DNA of 64,000 nucleotides, taken from positions 34,694-98,693 of the forward strand of contig CACOUL010000008.1 of assembly GCA_902630355.1 (NCBI GenBank). Reading direction: 5' to 3'. Shown piece after piece: positions 30,906 through 39,934 of the stretch (position 1 is the stretch's first letter; the number at the start of each line of letters is the position of its first letter). The notes under the pieces were generated by a model. It worked only from the letters and a program-made list of their open reading frames with translations. It was not told where the DNA came from and ran no database searches. This DNA comes from Planctomycetaceae bacterium (lineage in GTDB: Bacteria; Planctomycetota; Planctomycetia; Pirellulales; UBA7805). The position numbers were made by a program, and so were the translations under genes.

Positions 30906-32005
30906 GCCGACCACTGCGAGCGCTTTTTGCCCTGATGCTGCTGGGAGCCTTTGCTCTCTCGCAGTCGCCGCGCGCGTGTGCAGATGATCTCTCGGCGCTG
31001 GAAGCGGCAGCATTTCGCGCCGCGGCCGACCGCGTTGCCGATTCGGTGGTGCAGGTGCAGTGCGTCGGGGGGCGGCGCCGCGTCGGCGGTGTCGCGCTTG
31101 GCGACGGGCCCGGCACCGGCCTGGTGGTTTCGCCCGATGGATTGATCCTCACGAGCCGATTTCATTTTGCCCGGCGACCGAATGCGATTCTCGTCACACT
31201 GCCCAGCGGTACGCGATTGCCTGCCCGGCTGCTCGGGAGCGATGCGAGTCGCGGACTCGTTTTGCTCAAAGTCGATTTACCGGAGGGGACGCCGCCCCTT
31301 AAAGTACCTGCGGTTGCAGATGCAGAAACGGCCCGTCCGGGGGCCTGGGCATTGGCGATCGGCCGCACGTTCGAATCGACGGCGGTGAATGTGTCGGTAG
31401 GCGTGGTGAGCGCCACCGACCGCATGTGGGGCAAGGCAATTCAAACCGATGCAAAAATTTCTCCCAGCAATTACGGTGGTCCGCTGGTCGATATCCACGG
31501 CAATGTCTGGGGGCTGCTCGTGCCTCTCTCACCGAATCGCGAGGGTGAGGTGGCGGGCGCGGCCTGGTACGACTCGGGCATCGGTTTTGCGATTCCTTAT
31601 GAGGCAATTCGCAAAGTGCTTCCTCGCCTGGCCCGGGGTGAGAATCTGCAGGGTGGGTTTTTGGGAGTGAGCCTGGTGCAAGAACAGAATTGGTTCGGCA
31701 TCGCACCGGAAATTCAGGTGGTCCATCCGGACTCGCCGGCTGAAGCGGCAGGCCTCGAGGTCAAAGATCAGATTCTGGCGGTCGATCGGCAGCCGGTGGC
31801 GACGATTGCCGAACTGATGTACCGGCTCAAACCGCATTTGGCAGGCGATGAGGTGGAACTGCTCATCCGCCGCGATGGCGAACAGTTGGGAAAAACGGTA
31901 GTGCTCACGGCAGAGCGTAAAATTCCCTGGCGGAAGACACCGGGTGGCCCACAGGCGCGGCCCGTGCCTGGAATGCCGAAACGAGATCGCTTCGATCACC
32001 TTTAG
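30902..32005 (+). CDS. HtrA-like pseudoprotease with PDZ domain, second copy
   Basis: This 367-residue secreted protein (signal peptide about 1-27) is a further HtrA paralogue with a C-terminal PDZ (about 255-340, GFLGVSLVQEQ then SPAEAAGLEVKDQILAVD). The His is kept (LTSRFHF, His88), but the Asp position is Gly118 (SRGLVLLKV) and the nucleophile position is Tyr191 (SPSNYGGPL), so proteolysis is not expected. The C-terminal 35 residues are basic and Pro-rich. The stop codon overlaps that of the convergent GlsB gene. Confidence 0.88.
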   Translation: MSRPLRALFALMLLGAFALSQSPRACADDLSALEAAAFRAAADRVADSVVQVQCVGGRRRVGGVALGDGPGTGLVVSPDGLILTSRFHFARRPNAILVTLPSGTRLPARLLGSDASRGLVLLKVDLPEGTPPLKVPAVADAETARPGAWALAIGRTFESTAVNVSVGVVSATDRMWGKAIQTDAKISPSNYGGPLVDIHGNVWGLLVPLSPNREGEVAGAAWYDSGIGFAIPYEAIRKVLPRLARGENLQGGFLGVSLVQEQNWFGIAPEIQVVHPDSPAEAAGLEVKDQILAVDRQPVATIAELMYRLKPHLAGDEVELLIRRDGEQLGKTVVLTAERKIPWRKTPGGPQARPVPGMPKRDRFDHL

Positions 32006-32271
32006 ATGCGGCGGATCAATCGCACGATCAACAGGACCACCACCGCGCCGGCGGTTGCCGTGACAAAGAGATCGAGGTAGCCACCGCCGATCTCGATGTC
32101 GAGCAGATCGAAGAGGTATCGCCCGACGAAGGCGCCCACGATCGCGATGAGGATATCGCCCACCAGCCCGAATCCGCCGCCCCGCGTGATCACGCCCGCC
32201 AGCCAACCGACCACGACGGCGATCAGCAGCAGCACGACGATTTGTCCCAGATCGAGCTGCGCAAAATCCAT
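32002..32271 (-). CDS. GlsB/YeaQ/YmgE family membrane protein
   Basis: The 89-residue protein is almost wholly hydrophobic with three helices and the family motif VVVGWLAGVITRGGGFGLVGDILIAIVGA, here residues 19-47. These small proteins are named transglycosylase-associated and are often stress-induced, but their biochemical function is unknown. It lies downstream of the His-rich small protein and the metal ATPase on the minus strand, 18 nt after the former, so it may be the last gene of that operon. Confidence 0.9.
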   Translation of the reverse strand: MDFAQLDLGQIVVLLLIAVVVGWLAGVITRGGGFGLVGDILIAIVGAFVGRYLFDLLDIEIGGGYLDLFVTATAGAVVVLLIVRLIRRI

Positions 32272-32289
32272 CGTCGCTTTCCTTCTCTT

Positions 32290-32490
32290 TTACTCGGCAG
32301 CGGCGGGAACGGGTTGCCCGCCTGCATCCGGATCACCGGGCGGCAACGCCTCATCATCGCTGATCACATACATCAGCATTGCTACGAGCATCAGCACGAT
32401 CACGACCCAGGTCTTCCAGTCCTTGTGGGCGCCCTTCTTTTTTTTGTGCTGCTGGTGATGGTGATGGTCGTGTTGATGTGAGTGACTCAT
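32290..32490 (-). CDS. Small His-rich single-span membrane protein
   Basis: This 66-residue protein starts MSHSHQHDHHHHQQHKKKK, with seven His in the first 14 residues and then a Lys cluster. One transmembrane helix follows (WVVIVLMLVAMLMYVIS), then an acidic, Pro/Gly-rich tail. The start at 32490 was preferred over a longer frame because the extension is unrelated in character. Such His-rich proteins are commonly found with P1B metal ATPases, whose gene ends 110 nt upstream. A metal-binding or delivery role at the membrane is inferred. Confidence 0.75.
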   Translation of the reverse strand: MSHSHQHDHHHHQQHKKKKGAHKDWKTWVVIVLMLVAMLMYVISDDEALPPGDPDAGGQPVPAAAE

Positions 32491-32600
32491 GGCAATCCGG
32501 TGGTCAGGGGAGTGTGGAATGTGTGGCGCCAAGCAGGCATCTGCCCGGCCTGACGCACATTGTAGAGAGATTCGCGCCGTCTCGACAGATGGCGGATGGC

Positions 32601-34919
32601 TCAAGCGTCGCTCTTCGTGCTGCGGAGACGCAGCCCTTTGAGCCGCAAGGCATTTCCCACCACCGAAAGACTGCTGAGGCTCATTGCCAGGGCCGCTACC
32701 ATCGGATTGAGTAGTAAATGGGGCGAGATGGGGTAAAGAATCCCGGCGGCCAGGGGAACACCGAGCAAGTTGTAGCCGAAGGCAAAATAAAAATTCTGGC
32801 GAATGTTACGCATCGTCGCCCGGCTCAGTTTGCGGGCCTGCAAGATTCCTCGCAGATCGCCCTTCACGAGCGTCACCCCGGCCGATTCGATTGCAATATC
32901 GGTGCCGGTTCCCATGGCGATGCCCACATCGGCCTCGGCCAGTGCCGGTGCGTCGTTAATGCCATCTCCGGCCATCGCCACTCGGCGTCCGCTCTGCCGC
33001 AGTTGCTTGATCGCCTCATGTTTCTCGTCCGGGGCTAAAGACGCCTCAAAGCGATCCAGATGCAGTGTTTCGGCAACGTGGGAAGCCGCCTGCGGATTGT
33101 CGCCGGTGAGCATCACAATGCGGAGGCCGGCCTGCTGTAGATCGCGCACCGCCGTGGCGCTGGTCGGTTTGATCGGATCGGCAATCAGCAGCATCCCGGC
33201 CGCCTTGCCGTTGATGGCGATAAAAACAAAGCTCGCCCCGCCAGTGACCGAGTCGCGGGCGGACTGCAATGTTTCAAGTTCGCCGGCGCCCTGCGATTGC
33301 AGCAGTCGCTCGTTCCCCAAAATCACCTTTTCTCCCCCTACCCTGCCCGACACTCCGCCACCGGTGAATGACGAAAAATCTTCAACCGCTTGCAGGGAGA
33401 GGCCCCGGGCACGGGCCGCCTGCGTGATGGCCCGGGCGAGCGGGTGTTCGCTGTTCTGCTCCAGACTTGCGGCTCGCAGAAGCAAATCTTCCTCGGAGTG
33501 GCTGCCGGCAGGGATCACCTCGATCAGTTCGGGACGGCCTTCGGTGAGGGTGCCCGTCTTATCGACCGCCAGTGTATCGACTCGCTCGAGTCGTTCGAGC
33601 ACCTCGGCATCTTGGATCAAAACGCCCTCGCGGGCGCCGCGGCCCATGCCGACCATAATCGACATCGGTGTGGCCAACCCCAGCGCGCAAGGACACGCGA
33701 TGATCAGCACGGCCACCGAGTTGACCAACGCCCAGGTCGGTTCTTCCGGTTTGGCGATGAGCCAGATTACAAGCGTGAGTACCGCACAGAGCAGTACCCC
33801 GGGAACAAAAATACTTGAGACCCGGTCGGCAATGCTTTGGATCGGAGCCCTGCTCCGCTGCGCATCGGCCACCCGGTGTACGATCTGCGAGAGCAGCGTG
33901 TCGCTACCAACCCGGCGAGCCTCCATGAGGAAGGCGCCGGTTTGATTCAAAGCCCCCCCGATCAATAAATCGCCCGGTCCCTTTTCACTCGGGATCGGTT
34001 CCCCGGTCAGCATCGATTCATCAACCGCACCACTCCCTTCGACGATTTCGCCGTCGACCGGAATTTTTTCCCCGGGACGCACTAGCAGCGTATCGCCCAC
34101 CTGCACCTGCTCGAGCGCAATATCTTTCTCCTCTCCGTTCACCAGGCGATGCGCGATCGCCGGCGCGAGGGCGAGCAGATCGCGAATCGCACCGCTCGTC
34201 TGTCTCCGCGCCCGGAGTTCCAGCACCTGGCCGAGCAACACGAGCGTGATAATCACTCCGCTGACCTCGAAATAGACCTCGATCGTTCCATCGCTGTTTT
34301 GAAGGTCGGCGGGGAAGATGCGGGGTACGAGTACGACGGCCACGCTATAGAGGTAGGCGGCACCGCTACCGATGGAAATCAGCGTGAACATGTTGAGGTG
34401 CCGGGTACGGATCGATTGCAAGCCGCGCGCGAAAAAGATCCGCCCGCAGCCAAAAAGCACAAGCGTACAGAGAACCCATTGGATAACGATATTCGTGCGG
34501 TGCGCTAGGTAGCGGTCGAGTTCCACGCCCATCATCGGCAGCATCGCCAGCAGCAAGAGGGGGACCGTCCAGAGGGTGGCCCACCAGAAGCGGCGACTCA
34601 TCGCGTCGAGTTCTGCCGTATCCTCCTCGGCCGGCACGTCCTTGGGTTCCAGGTCCATCCCGCAGATCGGACAACTCCCCGGCCCCACCTGCTCCACTTC
34701 GGGGTGCATGGGACAGGTGTAGATTATCTGATCGCCAGAAGGCTCTTGGCGGACATCCGCTTTGGTGCCGAGCGGCGGCGCGGCGTGTGGGGCCTCGGGG
34801 CCGGCAAGGAATTTTTCGCGGCAGTGGGCACTGCAGAAAAAGAAAACCTGATCCCCGCGCTCGGCGGAAATCGCATTTTTTTCATCGACCTCCATGCCAC
34901 AGATCGGGTCTGTTGCCAT
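32601..34919 (-). CDS. P1B-type copper-transporting ATPase with YHS domain
   Basis: The 772-residue pump exports monovalent copper (or silver) from the cytoplasm. The N-terminus has a YHS domain ([10 protein letters not shown], residues 4-13) and a heavy-metal-binding segment ([20 protein letters not shown]). Catalytic elements are [15 protein letters not shown], the membrane CPC in [13 protein letters not shown], the phosphorylated Asp in [11 protein letters not shown], and [10 protein letters not shown]. The final helices carry [11 protein letters not shown] and [15 protein letters not shown], the P1B-1 (Cu+) pattern. It lacks a classical CxxC HMA domain; the YHS/HMBD pair replaces it, as in SilP/CopB-like exporters with Cu+ helices. 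A small His-rich membrane protein follows. Confidence 0.95.
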   Translation of the reverse strand: MATDPICGMEVDEKNAISAERGDQVFFFCSAHCREKFLAGPEAPHAAPPLGTKADVRQEPSGDQIIYTCPMHPEVEQVGPGSCPICGMDLEPKDVPAEEDTAELDAMSRRFWWATLWTVPLLLLAMLPMMGVELDRYLAHRTNIVIQWVLCTLVLFGCGRIFFARGLQSIRTRHLNMFTLISIGSGAAYLYSVAVVLVPRIFPADLQNSDGTIEVYFEVSGVIITLVLLGQVLELRARRQTSGAIRDLLALAPAIAHRLVNGEEKDIALEQVQVGDTLLVRPGEKIPVDGEIVEGSGAVDESMLTGEPIPSEKGPGDLLIGGALNQTGAFLMEARRVGSDTLLSQIVHRVADAQRSRAPIQSIADRVSSIFVPGVLLCAVLTLVIWLIAKPEEPTWALVNSVAVLIIACPCALGLATPMSIMVGMGRGAREGVLIQDAEVLERLERVDTLAVDKTGTLTEGRPELIEVIPAGSHSEEDLLLRAASLEQNSEHPLARAITQAARARGLSLQAVEDFSSFTGGGVSGRVGGEKVILGNERLLQSQGAGELETLQSARDSVTGGASFVFIAINGKAAGMLLIADPIKPTSATAVRDLQQAGLRIVMLTGDNPQAASHVAETLHLDRFEASLAPDEKHEAIKQLRQSGRRVAMAGDGINDAPALAEADVGIAMGTGTDIAIESAGVTLVKGDLRGILQARKLSRATMRNIRQNFYFAFGYNLLGVPLAAGILYPISPHLLLNPMVAALAMSLSSLSVVGNALRLKGLRLRSTKSDA

Positions 34920-35087
34920 GTGGGATTACCTGTTGGTTTGCGTGCGCTCTCGCCTCTGAGCGAGATCTCACCATCTTAACGCATCCCTTCCCTGGCGCGA
35001 CGGGAGGTTGGCGTGGTCCGTTCACTGTTTTTAATTAAGTTTCCGCGGGAACAGAGAGGTGACTACCCAGCGACCGGTCGATGGCTC

Positions 35088-35915
35088 CTACTTCGAGCGA
35101 TACCAGCAATCGGGGAGAACAAGTGATGGATTATGCGTGTTGTCGCAGTCGAGCGGATGCGGAAACGAAGTGGCGGGCCGCATCTCCTTGACGCGATCGG
35201 TTCTCAGGAAGGTGAATTCCATGGCTCGAGGAAATTCAAACTCCCCGACGCGTACCGGATGACTGCAATTGTTCGGGTGGATGTGCACGCAGGTGTGGGT
35301 CTGTAATATTTTAAAGAAAGCCCGGGAAGCAAGGCCGAAAAAGAACTTGTTGTAAAGTTGATGCAGATGGTGGAACTCGATGACGAGAATCCGGAATCTC
35401 CTCAGCAACTCGTCGGAGGCGGCGAGTAACGCTTCGTACTCGTAGCCCTCAATGTCCATTTGCAAAAGCAGGTCATCTTCGCCGGATGAAAGCGATCCGG
35501 ATACCCAGTGATCGAGTGTGACAAAGTCAGTATTTGTCGTGGCGCCGATAAATTTTTTCTGAAAGTGGAATTGCGGGTGCTGCTTTGCTGGTTGGTCGAC
35601 CGACTTGTCGGCCATATAGACTTGCATGCCCCGCTCGGCACAGTCCCATTCAAAGCCCGAGGCACAATTCACACCGGGGGAAAAGCAGGCAGCGATGCCT
35701 GCAAGGTCATCCGGTAGCAGGTAGCCGCCATCCCGGTTGGGACCGAAGCGGACCAGTGCGTGCTCGCAGACAATCGGAGAGAGAGCATCCAGTAGCGATC
35801 GGATTTCCCCAGTATCCGTCGGGGCGGTGGCGAAGGTGGCTCCTGCTGCCGCGATATCGACGCCAAAGACGTCGCGGGCGACCGACCGGGTCACATCCTT
35901 GAAAATCTGTTTCAT
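35088..35915 (-). CDS. FkbM-type SAM-dependent methyltransferase
   Basis: The 275-residue protein has a Rossmann-like methyltransferase core: RFGPNRDGGYLLPDDLA, then CFSPGVNCASGFEWDCAERG (acidic residue after strand two). DDLLLQMDIEGYEYEALLA, the strand-four motif, is characteristic of FkbM proteins. FVTLDHWVSG and LVIEFHHLHQL add support. FkbM enzymes O-methylate sugars or other small molecules; the substrate is unknown. It stands alone between the copper ATPase and tRNA-fMet. The N-terminal 30 residues are not part of the core. Confidence 0.8.
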   Translation of the reverse strand: MKQIFKDVTRSVARDVFGVDIAAAGATFATAPTDTGEIRSLLDALSPIVCEHALVRFGPNRDGGYLLPDDLAGIAACFSPGVNCASGFEWDCAERGMQVYMADKSVDQPAKQHPQFHFQKKFIGATTNTDFVTLDHWVSGSLSSGEDDLLLQMDIEGYEYEALLAASDELLRRFRILVIEFHHLHQLYNKFFFGLASRAFFKILQTHTCVHIHPNNCSHPVRVGEFEFPRAMEFTFLRTDRVKEMRPATSFPHPLDCDNTHNPSLVLPDCWYRSK

Positions 35916-36150
35916 CGTCTATGGGGGCAAGGCAAAGAGGACGATCGCTGGCTTGCCGGCCACCGATCGGGTTCGGCACGGATTGTAACAGAGGTTTGCT
36001 GCGGGCCGAACAACAAATGGGGGCTACCTCAAGCAAGGGAGGCAAGCGAAGCATGGACCGACTCGAATGCCCGGCTTCCGTTGCGGGCCTCTCTGCCGCC
36101 GGCCATCGAAGAGGCGAGCCGACGGCGGAATACGAGAGAAGGAAAGAAAG
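35916..36150. other. Intergenic region without recognisable features
   Basis: These 235 bases between the FkbM gene and the initiator tRNA hold no convincing coding sequence or hairpin that I can support. Promoters for the minus-strand FkbM gene are expected here. Confidence 0.4.
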
Positions 36151-36224
<74 letters not shown>

Positions 36225-36271
36225 ATGTGTGTCCCCATTCTAATCGATCGGGCTCACTTGTTTGTAGGCCC

Positions 36272-36763
36272 CTAGGGGAATCTCTTTTCTGCGGTAGCCG
36301 TCACGTTCCATTGCCGCTGTGCTTCAAAGCACGCGACCGCCACGCTATTGGAAAGATTCAGGCTTCGCACCTCGCTTCGAATCGGGATTCGCAGTGCCTC
36401 GGATCCCGCATCGCGGATCCATTGCCGCGGCAGACCACTCGACTCATTCCCGAAAATAAGGGCATCTCCCTCGGAGAATGTGGCCTCGTCGTAGGAACGC
36501 TGGGCGTGGGTTGAAAACAGCCATTTTTTCCCCTCCGGGAGCGCTTCGGTCAGGTGATCCCAACTGTTGACTACTTCGTGCTCAAGGTGCTGCCAGTAAT
36601 CGAGGCCGGCCCGCCGCAGGTGGTAGTCGTCGAGTTGGAAGCCGAGCGGTCGAACGAGCCATAGTTTCGCCCCGACCGCCACGCAGGTTCTGCCGACGCT
36701 TCCCGTATTGTGGGGGATTTCCGGTTCGAAAAGCACGATATGCAGGCGTGGTCGATAGGGCAT
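36272..36763 (-). CDS. trmL: tRNA (cytidine/uridine-34 2'-O)-methyltransferase TrmL
   Basis: This 163-residue SPOUT methyltransferase modifies the wobble base of tRNA-Leu. It carries the family N-terminus LHIVLFEPEIPHNTGSVGRT (residues 7-26). The deep trefoil-knot motifs LIFGNESSGLP (near 103) and IPIRSEVRSLNLSNSVAVA (near 126) follow. Length and motifs fit TrmL (YibK) without extra domains. It lies 47 nt upstream of tRNA-fMet on the same strand and is divergent from ispG. Confidence 0.95.
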   Translation of the reverse strand: MPYRPRLHIVLFEPEIPHNTGSVGRTCVAVGAKLWLVRPLGFQLDDYHLRRAGLDYWQHLEHEVVNSWDHLTEALPEGKKWLFSTHAQRSYDEATFSEGDALIFGNESSGLPRQWIRDAGSEALRIPIRSEVRSLNLSNSVAVACFEAQRQWNVTATAEKRFP

Positions 36764-36860
36764 GGGCAGGGTAGAATTTGCACAGAGATTAAGGTTCCGT
36801 CGCCCAACGGCAGGCCGCTGCTATCGTGGTGGAAATGGGCATCCGAGGTGAACTTATTAT

Positions 36861-38000
36861 ATGGAAATTCCCCGCAATCCAACCCGGTCGGTCCGCATCG
36901 GAACGGTGACGATTGGCGGCGGTGCGCCGATTGCAGTTCAGAGCATGACCGCCACGTCGACCCGCGATGTGGAATCGACCTCAGCGCAAGTGAATGCACT
37001 GCACGCGGCGGGGGCCGATGTGGTGCGAATCGCCGTCGATAGCCGCAAAGATGCAGAGGCGGTCGCTCAAATCCGCAAGCAGACAGAAGCCAACCTGGCA
37101 GTGGATCTGCAGGAGAACTATCGACTGGCCGAGCAATTGGCTCCCCACGTCGATAAGATTCGCTACAACCCGGGACACCTTTACCACCACGAGCGGGACA
37201 AGCCTTGGCAGGAGAAAGTGCGCCGGATCGCAGACGTGGCAGCGGCGCACGATTGCGCACTGCGGGTCGGTGTCAATTGCGGCAGCGTTGACCCGGAAAA
37301 AGTGGCCGCATTCGGGGAGGGAGATTCGGTAAGCCCCATGCTGCAGAGCGCGCTGGATCACTGCAACTGGCTCGATGAGATCGGTTTCACGCGATATTGC
37401 GTCTCCTTAAAGGATTCCAATCCCCAACTCGTGATCGAGGTCAATCAAAAGTTTGCCGCAGAGCGGCCCGACGTACCCTTGCATTTGGGGGTGACCGAAG
37501 CGGGTCTGCCACCCGATGGCATCATCAAAACGCGGATTGCCTTCGAACAGTTGGTCAGTCGCGGCATTGGAGACACGGTCCGCGTATCGCTCACCGTGCC
37601 GAATGATCGAAAGCCGGAGGAGATCGTCGCGGGCCGCGAAATCCTTGCCGACATTTCAGCAGGTCGCGTGCGGTCGGTCGTGCAGTTCAATGCCGACCAG
37701 CTCAACATTATCAGTTGCCCGAGTTGTTCGCGGGTCGAGAATGAAGCGTTTATCGAACTTGCCGAGCAGGTCAAGGAGATGACCCGCTATGCCGAGGAGC
37801 ATGCCCTCACGATCGCCGTGATGGGATGTCGGGTGAATGGCCCCGGAGAGACGGACGAAGCTGATTTGGGCCTCTGGTGCGGACCGAACCACGTGAACCT
37901 CAAGCGAGGCGACCATTTGGTGGGCGTGTTTGGCTACGACGAAATACTCACACAACTCCAGACCGAGTTGGACCAACTGATCGCGGCTCGCGTCAGTTGA
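36861..38000 (+). CDS. ispG: 4-hydroxy-3-methylbut-2-enyl-diphosphate synthase IspG
   Basis: The 379-residue [4Fe-4S] enzyme catalyses the penultimate step of the MEP isoprenoid pathway. The TIM-barrel half starts RTNPT-like ([20 protein letters not shown]) and has [15 protein letters not shown] and NCGSVDPEK. The C-terminal cluster domain has [14 protein letters not shown] (two Cys ligands) and [20 protein letters not shown] (third Cys and the key Glu). Length is typical of the compact bacterial form and not of the longer form with an insert. It is a lone gene on the plus strand. Confidence 0.97.
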   Translation: MEIPRNPTRSVRIGTVTIGGGAPIAVQSMTATSTRDVESTSAQVNALHAAGADVVRIAVDSRKDAEAVAQIRKQTEANLAVDLQENYRLAEQLAPHVDKIRYNPGHLYHHERDKPWQEKVRRIADVAAAHDCALRVGVNCGSVDPEKVAAFGEGDSVSPMLQSALDHCNWLDEIGFTRYCVSLKDSNPQLVIEVNQKFAAERPDVPLHLGVTEAGLPPDGIIKTRIAFEQLVSRGIGDTVRVSLTVPNDRKPEEIVAGREILADISAGRVRSVVQFNADQLNIISCPSCSRVENEAFIELAEQVKEMTRYAEEHALTIAVMGCRVNGPGETDEADLGLWCGPNHVNLKRGDHLVGVFGYDEILTQLQTELDQLIAARVS

Positions 38001-38094
38001 GAATCTCACTCGATTTGATCTTATCGCCACGGCGACTCTGTGCTACGTTTCCAATGCATCGAGGGTATCTTGAGGTGACCATCAGAGGGCGAGG

Positions 38095-38916
38095 ATGAGC
38101 ATGCGAGCGAGCGATCGGCCCTACCGCTTCCGTTATTGCGTACTCGCTTTTTTTCTTGTCGGTTGTAGCCGCTTCACGCCTCCCGCTGAATTACCGGTGG
38201 CCAGTAGCCTCATCCTCGATGAATTGGTGATCTACAGCGATTTTCAATTTCCGGACAACCATCGGCTTCTGATGGATCTTCAGGAGATGCGATCTCGGAT
38301 CACCGAAGGGCTCGATTTGCCACCTTCCGATGAGCCAGTTGAGGTCTATCTGTTTAAAACGCCGCGGCGATATCAAAAGTTCTTGGCGCATCACTACCCG
38401 CAATTCCCCGACCGACGCGCTTTTTTTGTACAGACGGATACGCGGCTTTGCGTCTACACGTATTGGGGCGATCGCATTGCGGAAGACCTCCGGCATGAGG
38501 TGTGTCACGGTTACCTGCATGCGGCCGTGCCCAATATCCCGCTCTGGCTCGATGAGGGATTGGCAGAGTTTTACGAACGCGATGAGAGTGCCGAAGGCTT
38601 TCATCAGGAGCATATCGATCTGCTCGTTGCGGCCCGCGATCGAGGCGACTGGCAGCCCCAACTCGCCCGGCTCGAGTCCCTGGAGAAAATGGAGGAAATG
38701 AGCGAACTGGAATATGCCGAGGCCTGGCTTTGGACGCACTTCCTTCTGCAGACGACCGAATGGCGAAAAAATCTGCTCCGCGAAACGTTACAAACCTCAC
38801 GGCAAAAGCGAGACGCGTCGCTCTGGCAGCAGTGGCATCTGATCGAACCGGATGTTTCGCAGCAGTTGCTCGACCATCTGGCCCGACTGCAATCAGCCGA
38901 TCGACTTGCTCCATAG
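38095..38916 (+). CDS. Lipoprotein with HExxH zinc-peptidase-like motif
   Basis: The 273-residue protein has a lipoprotein signal (CVLAFFLVGC, lipobox Cys about residue 23). The centre contains LRHEVCHGYLHA, an HExxH zinc-binding helix, followed 17 residues later by LDEGLAEFYE, whose Glu is placed as in gluzincin metallopeptidases (peptidase MA / DUF1570 class). YLFKTPRRYQKFLA is typical of that class in planctomycetes. An envelope-anchored peptidase is therefore likely, with unknown substrate. ATG 38101 (six bases later) is an equally possible start. The 3' end overlaps the convergent GNAT gene by 24 nt. Confidence 0.78.
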   Translation: MSMRASDRPYRFRYCVLAFFLVGCSRFTPPAELPVASSLILDELVIYSDFQFPDNHRLLMDLQEMRSRITEGLDLPPSDEPVEVYLFKTPRRYQKFLAHHYPQFPDRRAFFVQTDTRLCVYTYWGDRIAEDLRHEVCHGYLHAAVPNIPLWLDEGLAEFYERDESAEGFHQEHIDLLVAARDRGDWQPQLARLESLEKMEEMSELEYAEAWLWTHFLLQTTEWRKNLLRETLQTSRQKRDASLWQQWHLIEPDVSQQLLDHLARLQSADRLAP

Positions 38917-39849
38917 GGTGCCGGTGTCGTACCGCTGCATTCCGGTACCCTCCAGGAGCGCCGCACAATCGCGATCCTCCTCGGCACACTGTCCGAGAAC
39001 GTGCTGGATGCCCTGTTGCTGCAGATAGTGGAAGCACTCCTCCAGTAGATATTCGGCAGTTCCCGGAGGTGCCGCCGGATCGGAAATTTCAACCCGCGAA
39101 AGTCCCATCGTGCGTTCCGCTGCCGGTCCGGTAAGCGTTTGCATGTCCCAGAAAAGCGCTTTTGCAAAAATTTCCTTTGCTCCGAGAGATCGCGTGACCG
39201 CCAGCAGTTGAGGCAAGCAGCCTTGCGTACACGCATCCCACCAGGAGCGGGCCGCAGGATCGGAGACGAACTCGATTTGCTGCGACCGTCGCAAACGCAT
39301 GGTGATTCGATTGGGAGACGGCCGAAAAGCAGTGATCTCTTTCCGGTAGCAGACGATCCGATCCTGTGGGCTGTATCCGTTCCGCTTGAAAAATTCAGTC
39401 CGTTCCTGATCCGAATCAAAAACCCCCGGAAGATCGCAACCGCCATAGAGGCCCAGATAGAACGGACACAGTGCGCCCACGCCAATGCCCGCGATGCTCT
39501 GTGCGCCGCGGGATGCGAGATAGTTTTCGGCTTGCTGGAGCAAGCCATCTGCGATCTGTGCGTCGTTGCAATCGGCCCGGGTGAGCAGCAGCGATATGAC
39601 TCCGCGCGAATTGTCGAGTTGCGATTCGTCGGCGTTGGGACCGAACCCCGCGTGCACAAATCCCACAATGGCGTCTCCTTCGAGTGCCATGATCAAGCCG
39701 TGCCGGTCGAAGTACAGTTTGGAAAGGACCAGACGATCGAATAGATCAGCCGATATTTCTCTGGTCAGCGCCGGGTCGTGGCCGCGATTCTTCCAGATGG
39801 CGACGATATGGGGAACGTCGCTATTCAAAAAAGGACGATATGAAATCAA
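38893..39849 (-). CDS. GNAT family N-acetyltransferase, tandem domains
   Basis: The 318-residue protein starts with the GNAT signature YRPFLNSDVPHIVAIW and has GDAIVGFVHAGFGP (beta-4) and GVISLLLTRADCNDAQIADG, the acetyl-CoA pyrophosphate region, ending with LGLYGGCDLPGVFDSD. A second, weaker GNAT-like half covers residues 175-318 (GLSRVEISDPAAPPGTAEYL, ALLEGTGMQRYDTGTLW). The substrate is unknown. Translation seems to begin at a TTG (39847-39849); no ATG lies upstream in frame. It converges on the lipoprotein gene. Confidence 0.78.
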   Translation of the reverse strand: MISYRPFLNSDVPHIVAIWKNRGHDPALTREISADLFDRLVLSKLYFDRHGLIMALEGDAIVGFVHAGFGPNADESQLDNSRGVISLLLTRADCNDAQIADGLLQQAENYLASRGAQSIAGIGVGALCPFYLGLYGGCDLPGVFDSDQERTEFFKRNGYSPQDRIVCYRKEITAFRPSPNRITMRLRRSQQIEFVSDPAARSWWDACTQGCLPQLLAVTRSLGAKEIFAKALFWDMQTLTGPAAERTMGLSRVEISDPAAPPGTAEYLLEECFHYLQQQGIQHVLGQCAEEDRDCAALLEGTGMQRYDTGTLWSKSIG

Positions 39850-39934
39850 AAGATCGGCTCACTTAAGGCAGATGAGGCCCACTCCCCTTCCTGCATTGTA
39901 AACTCATTGTGCAAAGTTTGTGGTGGGCTGCACC

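Noticed and set aside
32803..33945. 380-codon open frame on the plus strand opposite the copper ATPase
   Set aside because: Ser/Thr/Arg-rich antisense shadow of a highly conserved P-type ATPase.
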